Positions 26,490 to 32,881 of a DNA stretch of 58,400 bases are shown here, piece by piece; position 1 is the first letter of the stretch, and every line of letters starts with the position of its first letter. The stretch spans positions 1 through 58,400 of the forward strand of contig JAKSLH010000018.1 in assembly GCA_024401335.1 (NCBI GenBank). Direction: 5' to 3'. A model generated the notes under the pieces. The model ran no database searches. It saw only the letters and a program-made list of their open reading frames with translations, and was not told the DNA's origin. The translations under genes and the position numbers were made by a program. Origin of the DNA: Bacteroidales bacterium (lineage in GTDB: Bacteria > Bacteroidota > Bacteroidia > Bacteroidales > Marinilabiliaceae).

Positions 26490-27470
26490 ATGAAGAAGTT
26501 ATTTATAGCAATGGCTGCCCTCGTATGCAGTATGAGCGTCAGCGCCCAGACCATAAAGGTCATGAAGGGCGATGCAGTAGTGGCAACCTACACAGCAGCA
26601 CAGGCTGACAAGGTGGTGTTTGTGGAGTCGACACCACCTGCAGTAGCAATGTCAAAGCTGAATATCAAGGTCACATCCAGCGATATCGCCACATTGAAGG
26701 CTATCAAGGTGGTTACAGACCGGGACATAGACGACGATGGCAATGAGAAGATTGTCTCAATTGCCAAGGCACTGCGGACTCCTGCTGCTGATGGCACTGT
26801 CTATAGTATCGAAATACCATCACAGGAGTATGCTTACTACCAGATATACCTCTCTGATGATGGCACTACCTTCAAGGAGGCAATGGCAACCAAGAATCCT
26901 ACCGGTGTCGGAGAAATCTCTACAGATATAGACATCGACTACGAGAAGAATGCCGTGCAGCTCTGGGCTGACGGCCCCTACTTTGCTACGATGAACGTGG
27001 GTGAGACAACCGAGACTGGTCACACACAGAGGTATTACTGGGGCGCAACAGAAGCAGAAGGCGCTGCGAACGGCACCGCGAACAATCCTAATGATTATGA
27101 CCTTGCCCACGACACTGCCTACAAGATCTGGGGCCCTGCATGGCGCATGCCAACCTGGAGTGAGTTCTTAAGTTTGAAAAGCAACAGCACCCAGACAGTG
27201 GATCAAATATCTCAAGGTTTCTTCATTGAAAGCAACACCTCTGGCTACGGGTCTATTTTCCTTCCTGCAGTTGATTGGTATGATGATCCAGTTTCGTCAA
27301 CACAAAGCGCCCATGGCTATTATTGGTCGGCAGATAAATATGACAGTTCCAGCGTTTACTATTTCTATATTTCGTTCTCTAGTGATAAAAGTGACTATGG
27401 CATAAAAGCCTATATGATAACGGGCAGCCCTACCAAAGAAGAATATCCAGTGCGTGCGGTTCTCAGATAA
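26490..27470 (+). CDS. Exported protein with FISUMP-like (fibrobacter major paralogous) domain
   Basis: 326 residues with signal peptide MKKLFIAMAALVCSMSVSAQ. Residues about 20-45 (TIKVMKGDAVVATYTAAQAD, KVVF) are the short N-terminal strand module common in Prevotella surface proteins. Residues about 160-326 carry a FISUMP/DUF1566-like domain: LWADGPYFATMNVGE, YYWGATEAEG, GPAWRMPTWSEFLSL, IFLPAV, GYYWSAD and PVRAVLR at the end. Likely a surface adhesin or carbohydrate-binding protein. Unlike its neighbours it lacks the shared C-terminal tail. Confidence 0.85.
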   Translation: MKKLFIAMAALVCSMSVSAQTIKVMKGDAVVATYTAAQADKVVFVESTPPAVAMSKLNIKVTSSDIATLKAIKVVTDRDIDDDGNEKIVSIAKALRTPAADGTVYSIEIPSQEYAYYQIYLSDDGTTFKEAMATKNPTGVGEISTDIDIDYEKNAVQLWADGPYFATMNVGETTETGHTQRYYWGATEAEGAANGTANNPNDYDLAHDTAYKIWGPAWRMPTWSEFLSLKSNSTQTVDQISQGFFIESNTSGYGSIFLPAVDWYDDPVSSTQSAHGYYWSADKYDSSSVYYFYISFSSDKSDYGIKAYMITGSPTKEEYPVRAVLR

Positions 27471-27519
27471 GCTCCTTCCAAATAGGAGTTATTGTTCCTG
27501 GTAACTTAACGGAATCAGC

Positions 27520-27562
27520 AAGGGAGGTATTCACTCGATGACGGGTGGACGCCTCCCTTTTA
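27520..27562 (+). terminator. Terminator after the FISUMP-domain gene
   Basis: AAGGGAGG (27520-27527) pairs with CCTCCCTT (27552-27559) around a structured loop, followed by T. Confidence 0.7.
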
Positions 27563-27588
27563 GGGTGCGTAAACTTGTCTTTCCCTAA

Positions 27589-27744
27589 ATGTATGAGATA
27601 ACCTGGACCGTAGGCGCTGCCACAGCCATCAACACCATCAACGCTCCAGCCAAGGCAAACATCATCAAGACCATTGAGAATGGCAAGGTTGTGATTATTC
27701 GCGACGGAGTCAAGTATGACCTTAGCGGCTCAGTAATAAAATAA
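27589..27744 (+). pseudogene. Orphan C-terminal tail of an exported protein
   Basis: A 51-codon frame. Its last 40 residues (TAINTINAPAKANIIKTIEN, then GKVVIIRDGVKYDLSGSVIK) match the end of the 534-aa protein, with no body or signal peptide in front. A Met exists at 27589, but the first eight residues look accidental. This is best read as the 3' remnant of a deleted surface-protein gene that kept its stop and terminator. Confidence 0.7.
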
Positions 27745-27778
27745 GAGTTTTCAAGTTCATAACTGAGAACAAAACGAA

Positions 27779-27812
27779 GAAGGGGTTCAGACATCAATGT
27801 CTGAGCCCCTTC
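27779..27812 (+). terminator. Strong hairpin after the orphan tail
   Basis: GAAGGGGTTCAGACAT (27779-27794) pairs with ATGTCTGAGCCCCTTC (27797-27812) with one mismatch. It lies between convergent genes. T follows weakly on +. Confidence 0.7.
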
Positions 27813-27842
27813 ATTATTGTCATTTGCCATGACGACGCGTCG

Positions 27843-28322
27843 TTATAGGGATGACTTCTTTCTCTCAAGTTCAATTACTGTTCTGTCAACAACTTCTTGT
27901 ATCTGATAGGCAGCAACACCTAGCGGTTTGTCAATGCCATTAAATGACCATTCGACGATGGTCTTGTCGTATGACTTGCATATTATAAGACCTACAGACG
28001 GGTTATCAGTAAGAAAATCAAACGAATAAGGATCCTTCAGCATATCTTTGGCTAGCTGTCCTTGAGCAACAGGTAGCTTATCAGTATAATTGGTAATAGC
28101 CTTGCCAGATCGAGAATAAAGATTGTGCTTGATGTTGTCTTCCAATGTGCCTCGGCTCCAATTACCTTCAATAGTCTTATTGATATAGAAAAGGGCCTCT
28201 TCGAGTGTGTTGGATTTAGAGACTATGCGAATGTGATGTCCCCATGGTACAAGTTCAAATATTTGGGGCATTTTCAAAAAGCCGACAGGCTGTTGGCTTT
28301 TTTGCTCTTCATTATCAGCCAT
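27843..28322 (-). pseudogene. DUF1016 protein with the nuclease core deleted
   Basis: A 159-codon open frame. The N-terminal part matches the DUF1016 N-domain (VPWGHHIRIVSKSNTLEEAL, NWSRGTLEDNIKHNLYSRSG, KAITNY, AQGQLAKDMLKDPYSFDFL). It then jumps directly to the C-terminal end of the family (DNPSVGLIICKSYDKTIVEW, then GIDKPLGVAAYQ). The 100 to 130 residues holding the PD-(D/E)XK active site are missing, in frame. The true N-terminus is also short. A 16-bp direct repeat (28276-28291 and 28324-28339) flanks the first codons. It may be expressed as a core-less protein, but nuclease activity is not possible. An intact homologue would be about 340 residues. Confidence 0.78.
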
Positions 28323-28339
28323 GAAAAAGCCGACAGGCT
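28276..28339. repeat. 16-bp direct repeat at the start of the DUF1016 remnant
   Basis: AAAAAGCCGACAGGCT occurs at 28276-28291 and again at 28324-28339, 48 bp apart. The second copy runs into the REP-like repeat. It suggests a local duplication during the rearrangement that trimmed the gene. Confidence 0.7.
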
Positions 28340-28395
28340 AATCTGCGTTGGTGGGAGACGCGGCGTGTCATGGAGACGCGGCATGCCACGTCTCT
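28339..28395. repeat. 57-bp REP-like repeat, copy B
   Basis: Identical to 25820-25876 in the same orientation. The two copies bracket 2.46 kb carrying the small exported protein genes and the DUF1016 remnant, so recombination between them could delete or duplicate that block. Confidence 0.85.
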
Positions 28396-28684
28396 ACAAC
28401 GATGAATGATATGGGAACGGGCATCTCCGGTGGGGGAGGTGTCCATTCTTTTTTGCGTTATGTGGCGGAATGGTATGCGAATTAGTGCGGTTTTGATACA
28501 AACCCATACGGGCTTCTCTGTTTTTCTTTACCCTGCATTTGCTTAGACGCTTTTCTGAGTGCTTTTTCTTGACGCCCAAGAACTGAATGCGGCTGATGGA
28601 GTGGGTTCCGCTGCCGCGGGGGCCTTGCATTTTTTAGCTTCGCTCAGTTTCACAGTCTTCTGTCTTCCAGAAGAGAAAAACGAA
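28396..28684. repeat. Repeat-rich non-coding stretch with 27-bp repeat copy 2
   Basis: No gene is supported here. It contains the 27-bp dispersed repeat (28569-28595) followed 10 bp later by the CCGCTGCCGCGG element (28606-28622), which is also present at 24091. The minus-strand frame through this stretch is not protein-like and I treat it as a product of the repeats. Confidence 0.7.
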
Positions 28685-28721
28685 GCAAAAAAAAGGCCGG
28701 CAACTGGTGAGCTGCCGACCT
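28685..28721 (-). terminator. Terminator of the 291-aa exported protein gene
   Basis: On the minus strand GGTCGGCAGC pairs with the GTTGCCGGCC side (with wobble), followed by T8 (A8 on +). It is placed right after the stop at 28744. Confidence 0.8.
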
Positions 28722-28743
28722 GTATTGATGTCCTGATTATAGA

Positions 28744-29619
28744 CTAGTATACACCAGACTGACTGTAAGTGATTCTTATTGTAGGCGTTTCGCTGCCTAT
28801 GAATACAGGAATGTAGTACACTTTGTTATTTTTGTCGTTCTGCACGTTGCCCGAACATGTGTATACATCTTTGTATAGTGTACCATAAGTATAAACAATC
28901 TCATCTTTCACTGGGTCATAACTTGAACCTATGATAGAATTCGGAATTGCATCAACCGTATAGTTCAAGCTGCCTTGCTGTACATCATTTACAAACACAA
29001 TATATTCACCTGCACTCTTTGGATATTCGGCCGTCAGAAGGACTGTGCTGTACATTGGCACGTTCAAGCCATTAGTGGTAATTTCCGTTTTGTCCTTGCC
29101 ACAGATGGTGAAAGACAGTTCATTTGTTCCTGTGATGTTGCTTATTGTTGTGAGCTTCACGTCGCCGAATGACTGTGCACTCTCGGCGTTCTTTGCAAGT
29201 CTCGCGTACTGTGCGTAAGGTACTGAAGTGGCTAAACTTGTAGAACCTGAGATTATATAATTGCTACCGCCTTTTGGGTCTATATCAACCACAAGGATGA
29301 ATCTACTATCATAAGCTGTCAATTCGAATGGAAGGTTATCAAGATACTCTACTGTATTGTTACTAGTAGCAGTGCCCATGGTTCCGATTCTGAGATTAAG
29401 CACACCATCATCTGTCGTTGTTGCGACACCGCTTCTCTCAAGAACATATTGAGGAAAATTGCCACAATAGATTTTGTATTTGTAGCCTACAGATGCACCT
29501 TTAATAAGTTCACCATTGGCATCGCGTAGTTCTGCAGAAAAAGGCAGAATGCGAAGTCCTTGTGCCATAGCCGCAACTCCACAAACCACAAGGGCGATAA
29601 GAGTAAATATCTTCTTCAT
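28744..29619 (-). CDS. Exported protein of the Bacteroidetes VPYALYA-type surface family
   Basis: 291 residues with a signal peptide ending VAAMAQ (about 20). Residues about 20-145 follow a layout widespread in Bacteroidetes cell-surface proteins: LPFSAELRDANGELIKGASV (a usage domain with added options), then DDGVLNLRIGTMG, FILVVDIDPKGGSNY and TSVPYAQYARLAKNAESAQS. In relatives the last motif (SVPYALYAKTA) leads into a variable or tail-fibre-like region. Here about 130 residues of beta-rich sequence follow. A minus-strand pair with the T9SS-tailed gene upstream (31 bp) suggests one transcript. No T9SS tail is seen on this protein. Binding or structural role inferred. Confidence 0.78.
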   Translation of the reverse strand: MKKIFTLIALVVCGVAAMAQGLRILPFSAELRDANGELIKGASVGYKYKIYCGNFPQYVLERSGVATTTDDGVLNLRIGTMGTATSNNTVEYLDNLPFELTAYDSRFILVVDIDPKGGSNYIISGSTSLATSVPYAQYARLAKNAESAQSFGDVKLTTISNITGTNELSFTICGKDKTEITTNGLNVPMYSTVLLTAEYPKSAGEYIVFVNDVQQGSLNYTVDAIPNSIIGSSYDPVKDEIVYTYGTLYKDVYTCSGNVQNDKNNKVYYIPVFIGSETPTIRITYSQSGVY

Positions 29620-29650
29620 TGTATTCTTGTTTTAATTATTACTGATTTAG

Positions 29651-30088
29651 TTATTTAACGATAATCTTGCGAGCCATAACGACCTTGCCCTGACGTGAGA
29701 GCGAGACGACGTAGATGCCGCTGTTGAGGTTTAGAGCGATGCCCTTTGTGGCGTTCTGCATGGCCACTAGCCTACCCTGCATGTCGTAGATGTTGCAGGT
29801 ATATTCGCCTTGAGCGTCGACCTCGATGCTACCCTTGCGGATGCTGATGGCCACGTCTTCGAGGTCGTCCTCGTCGAGAGCCGTAGCCACGTCGGGTGGC
29901 AGAGCCATGATGTTGATAGGCTGCGAGGTCAACGAGCCACCTTCGCCCGTAGCCGAAAAGCTAAGAGCGCCAATAGTGGCCTTACCCGAACCACCCGTGC
30001 CACTAAGCGTCATGTAGACCGTCCCGACAGACTGTGCCCATGATGCTACGCCTATGAAGAGCGCGACGATAAGTAACAGATGTTTCAT
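29651..30088 (-). CDS. Small secreted protein with type IX secretion C-terminal domain
   Basis: 145 residues. Signal peptide MKHLLLIVALFIGVASWAQS. A Gly/Ser-rich middle (LSGTGGSGKATIGALSFSAT). The last about 75 residues form a type-A T9SS sorting domain: YTCNIYDMQGRLVAMQN, LNLNSGIYVVSLSRQGKVV, ARKIIVK. The cargo part is only about 50 residues, so it is close to a minimal T9SS substrate. It implies a functional type IX system elsewhere in the genome. It precedes the 291-aa gene by 31 bp. Confidence 0.88.
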   Translation of the reverse strand: MKHLLLIVALFIGVASWAQSVGTVYMTLSGTGGSGKATIGALSFSATGEGGSLTSQPINIMALPPDVATALDEDDLEDVAISIRKGSIEVDAQGEYTCNIYDMQGRLVAMQNATKGIALNLNSGIYVVSLSRQGKVVMARKIIVK

Positions 30089-30371
30089 GATTTCTGTATT
30101 GTTAATGATTATTTGTTTGCTGGGAAAACTGAGTATATGATATTGTTATAGCTCATGCTTGGATATAGATGATTTAGTTATAGCAAGACAAATGTAACAA
30201 ATTTTCACTAAAAACAACCACTTAGAAGTGTTAAAATGTAAAGGATTTTATTGGGGGGGCTTGACGCCCAAGAACTGAATGCGGCTGAAGGTCGACTGCG
30301 TACGGCCAAACTTATTACTTCTTAGTGCATCATAGCGCGTCATAGCGTGTCAGGGGCGATGTGGCGCTCAA
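30089..30371. repeat. Intergenic: 27-bp repeat copy 3 and TCATAG iterations
   Basis: Copy 3 of the 27-bp repeat is at 30261-30287, preceded by seven G. At 30325-30354 short units (GCATCATAGC, GCGTCATAGC, GTGTCA) repeat at a 10-bp period. A similar array precedes the paralogous gene at 34317. No gene is seen. Confidence 0.7.
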
Positions 30372-30379
30372 TAACTTTG
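30372..30379 (+). promoter_or_regulatory. TAACTTTG promoter box
   Basis: TAACTTTG followed by GTACTGTCGACAAA. Nearly the same box and initial transcribed sequence (TAACTTTGCATTGTCGACAAA-type) lies at 34259-34266 before the paralogue. Confidence 0.65.
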
Positions 30380-30427
30380 TACTGTCGACAAAAGCAAATG
30401 AGTGTTTAACCTAAAAAAAAGAAGATT

Positions 30428-30739
30428 ATGGGGAATGTAACAATTGAATATCCATTTACGGATATACGCGGCAAGGTGCACAAGAGTGACTCGGCATATT
30501 TCTGCCACCGCAACGGACGCACATTCATACGACGTCTGAAGAATGTATCGAAAAAAGAAAGCACTGAACAGCAGAAGCTGACGAGGGACAAGTTCAAACA
30601 GGTGGCAGCTCGCACTACCGAGATTTTGAAGGACACTTCATCGGATACCTACAAGGCTTATTATGAGGCATGGAAGGCTGGAGGATCGGATTCGGCTACG
30701 CTCTATGGCTATATCTTCAAGCAGGAGTATGGCAAGTAG
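30428..30739 (+). CDS. Conserved 103-aa protein, paralogue 1, unknown
   Basis: 103 residues, soluble, strongly basic in the middle. It starts MGNVTIEYPFTDIRGKVHKS, followed by an aromatic/basic strand pair (AYFCHRNGRTFIRRLKN), a helical part (TRDKFKQVAARTTEIL) and YYEAWKAGGSDSATLYGYIF. About half its residues are identical to the 104-aa protein at 34317, and the first 20 codons are almost the same at the DNA level. No known domain is recognised. The basic beta-hairpin plus helices could bind nucleic acid (speculation). It is followed by a 41-codon frame and a terminator. Confidence 0.82.
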   Translation: MGNVTIEYPFTDIRGKVHKSDSAYFCHRNGRTFIRRLKNVSKKESTEQQKLTRDKFKQVAARTTEILKDTSSDTYKAYYEAWKAGGSDSATLYGYIFKQEYGK

Positions 30740-30797
30740 AAGCGTGCATCAAGCCATCATTTAGCGAAATATAAACATTAACCTTAAACACAAAAAC

Positions 30798-30923
30798 ATG
30801 AAACATATAATAAGAGTCCTAGTCCGCATAGCGGTATTTCTGCGTCTCGTATTGGAGAAGCATGACGACAGCACGAACGGCGAAGCACGGCGACAGCATC
30901 GCGGTGAACCGCCCAAAGGGTAA
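30798..30923 (+). CDS. 41-aa small basic/hydrophobic peptide
   Basis: MKHIIRVLVRIAVFLRLVLE followed by a charged, Gly/Pro-containing tail ending RGEPPKG. The amphipathic or hydrophobic N-terminus with a hydrophilic tail resembles the small smalltalk-like peptides often encoded after short DNA-binding protein genes in Bacteroidales. That comparison is loose. It lies 58 bp after the 103-aa gene and just before a strong terminator, so it is transcribed if that gene is. No equivalent frame follows the paralogue at 34317. Confidence 0.45.
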   Translation: MKHIIRVLVRIAVFLRLVLEKHDDSTNGEARRQHRGEPPKG

Positions 30924-30931
30924 ATAAGAAA

Positions 30932-30968
30932 GAGGTTGGAGCCCGAAGGTTCCAGCCTCGTTTTTTTT
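30932..30968 (+). terminator. Terminator after the 103-aa/41-aa unit
   Basis: GAGGTTGGA and TCCAGCCTC pair (one G-U), followed by G and eight T. The T-run also contains the stop codon of the minus-strand pseudogene below. Confidence 0.85.
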
Positions 30969-31116
30969 ACCAATCTAAATTGTCGCCATCATCATAGGCA
31001 TTAAATGTTGAAAGAGCAAAACCAGAATTTGCATTAAAGGCATAGATTCTATTTTCCTATGCCATTGCCACAACACCCACAAACAGGGCAACAAAAAGAG
31101 TAAAAAGTCTATTCAT
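30967..31116 (-). pseudogene. Small exported protein gene with an amber codon at the cleavage site
   Basis: The minus frame from the ATG at 31116 reads MNRLFTLFVALFVGVVAMA, then TAG (31057-31059), then ENRIYAFNANSGFALSTFNA, YDDGDNLDW and a TAA stop. The signal peptide closely resembles that of the 291-aa protein nearby (CGVAAMAQ). The amber codon stands where Gln is expected, so a CAG to TAG change is likely. The mature peptide would be about 30 residues. Either a recently inactivated gene or a remnant of a longer one. Confidence 0.7.
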
Positions 31117-31191
31117 AAGTCCTGTTTTATATTATTTCTGCAAAGTTTGAAAAAAAACACACATCAAAGAAAGGCTACACGTTATCTTTCG

Positions 31192-31213
31192 CACACCCAA
31201 AAGAAGGGTGTGA
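31192..31213. terminator. Small hairpin downstream of the thioesterase gene
   Basis: CACACCC (31192-31198) and GGGTGTG (31207-31213) form a perfect 7-bp stem. There is no long T-run. It may end the minus-strand thioesterase transcript. Confidence 0.35.
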
Positions 31214-31293
31214 ATATCAAGATTTCACACGGGACATTGCACAATCACTTCCTCTTTGCTCCAGTCAACTTCGCAATGCACAATTGATTTCTT

Positions 31294-31776
31294 CTATTCT
31301 TCTCCTTCAACCTTACATGGGAGGAAATGCATCTCGGCTTCTGCCTTCTCGCGAGGGAAGGTGAAGTATGTGCATGTGGCTTCGGTGAAAACTGTGCCGT
31401 CGGGCGCTTCGAGCCAAGCGTCGATGATGACAATGTTACGGCGCTGCTCGCGTATGCGAGCTCTGATGGTCAGGATGCCACCCTTGGTGGATACAGGACG
31501 CTTGTAGCGTGTCTCCATCTTAGATGTTACACCGGCTGTCTGTAGCTTACGCGTCACCACCCATCCGCATATCTCGTCGAGCAAGACGGCCTGTATGCCG
31601 CCATGAAGTGTGTCGAGCCATCCCTGGTATTCTGGTGATGGGGTCCACTGGCTGACGATATCGTCGCCATCTTCATAGAAACACAGATGAAGTCCGAAAG
31701 GGTTGTCGGGTGAGCAGCCGAAGCAGTTGAACCCCTGCATGCCGCTCCACGGATTGATGATTTTCTTTATATCCAT
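31294..31776 (-). CDS. PaaI-type hotdog-fold thioesterase
   Basis: About 160 residues from the ATG at 31776 (MDIKKIINPWSGMQGFNCFG). The upstream in-frame extension to 31845 is not family-like and I exclude it. The hotdog signature is HGGIQAVLLDEICGW (Gly-Gly and the catalytic acidic residue on the central helix), preceded by QGWLDTLHGG. CFGCSPDNPFGLHLCFY at the N-terminus is typical of this Bacteroidetes subgroup. Likely hydrolyses an acyl-CoA; the substrate is unknown. It is divergent from the WYL regulator gene at 31895, which could control it. Confidence 0.88.
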   Translation of the reverse strand: MDIKKIINPWSGMQGFNCFGCSPDNPFGLHLCFYEDGDDIVSQWTPSPEYQGWLDTLHGGIQAVLLDEICGWVVTRKLQTAGVTSKMETRYKRPVSTKGGILTIRARIREQRRNIVIIDAWLEAPDGTVFTEATCTYFTFPREKAEAEMHFLPCKVEGEE

Positions 31777-31861
31777 AGTATGTATTTTACTTTTGGCCAC
31801 GCTAAAATAGCGTTTTTTTCGCAGCTCTGTCGCCATGTATGCCAACGGATAGTTTTTTTCT

Positions 31862-31869
31862 TATCTTTG
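31862..31869 (+). promoter_or_regulatory. TATCTTTG promoter box for the WYL regulator gene
   Basis: TATCTTTG fits TAnnTTTG and lies 25 bp before the ATG at 31895. Confidence 0.6.
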
Positions 31870-31894
31870 CAATGAACCTCTATTTTTCACGGCT

Positions 31895-32800
31895 ATGAAC
31901 ACCCCAAGGATACTACGCGAATATATATGGCTGATATCTAACATATACCAGGCCAAAGAGATAACGCTGGCAGAGCTGGCCAAACGTTGGAAAGAAAGCG
32001 ACATCTCGTATGGCAGCGAACTGACTCGTTCGTCGTTTAAACGTTACAAGAGTGCCATAGCTGACGCATTTGGCATTGATATTGAGTGCAACGTGAACAA
32101 CGGCTACACCTATCACATTGCCGACATGGGTTCGCTGGAGAACGACACGGTGCAGAACTGGATTATCTCTACACTGTCGATAAATTCGCTGATAAGCAAC
32201 GACATGACGATACGCGAGCGCATAGTGCTCGAGGAGATACCCTATGGCGGACGTAATCTGGAAACTATCATAGGCGCCATGAAGACGCTCAATACACTAG
32301 CTATAGTATACAGGCGCTATGAGTGTAACGAGGCGAAGACGCACAACATCGATCCTTATGCCATAAAGCTCTTCGGCAGACGATGGTATGTCGTGGCGCA
32401 CTCTGAGGAGCATGACATTGCCGTCTATTCACTCGACCGCATAGAGAGCATAGAGGTGACTCAGCATACTTTTGAGATGCCTGATAACTTCAATGCCCGC
32501 AAGCTATTTGACGAATGTTTCGGAGTGATAATAGGCGACGGCACACCGGCAGAGAAGATTGTGCTCAAGATATATGGCAAGGAGCGGCAATATGTGAAGA
32601 GCCTGCCACTACACTCGTCGCAGACGCTGGTGGAGGAGAAGAAGGACTATACGGTTTACTCATATCACCTGCGCCCTACATACGACTTCAAGCAGGCCAT
32701 ACTGTCGAATATCACCGACATTGAGGTAATAGAGCCCGTCACGCTGCGCCACGATATAAAGGAGATGCTCACCAGGAGTCTAAAGAGGTACAGGGGGTGA
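31895..32800 (+). CDS. WYL-domain transcriptional regulator
   Basis: 301 residues. An N-terminal winged-helix (about 1-70; ITLAELAKRWKESDIS...RSSFKRYKSAI) is followed by the WYL domain (about 130-230): NIDPYAIKLFGRRWYVVAHS carries the W-Y-V version of the WYL motif, with ERIESIEVT-like context (LDRIESIEV). A C-terminal WCX segment (SQTLVEEKKDYTVYSYHLRP) completes the usual layout. WYL domains sense nucleotides or nucleic acids and often regulate defence or DNA-damage genes. No such operon adjoins it here. Divergent to the thioesterase and convergent with the xylanase. Confidence 0.93.
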   Translation: MNTPRILREYIWLISNIYQAKEITLAELAKRWKESDISYGSELTRSSFKRYKSAIADAFGIDIECNVNNGYTYHIADMGSLENDTVQNWIISTLSINSLISNDMTIRERIVLEEIPYGGRNLETIIGAMKTLNTLAIVYRRYECNEAKTHNIDPYAIKLFGRRWYVVAHSEEHDIAVYSLDRIESIEVTQHTFEMPDNFNARKLFDECFGVIIGDGTPAEKIVLKIYGKERQYVKSLPLHSSQTLVEEKKDYTVYSYHLRPTYDFKQAILSNITDIEVIEPVTLRHDIKEMLTRSLKRYRG

Positions 32801-32824
32801 GAAGAACTCACGACAAAAGACATA

Positions 32825-32861
32825 AAAAATGTCGGCAACCGCAATGGCTGTCGACATTTAT
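32825..32861. terminator. Bidirectional terminator between the WYL and xylanase genes
   Basis: AAATGTCG (32827-32834) pairs with CGACATTT (32852-32859), with A-rich and T-rich flanks, between convergent genes. Confidence 0.75.
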
Positions 32862-32881
32862 TCGTTTTAAGTGGGCAAAAA

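Noticed and set aside
3583-30287. CRISPR array from the recurring 27-bp repeat
   Set aside because: Copies are kilobases apart with no regular spacers, and no cas genes are present.
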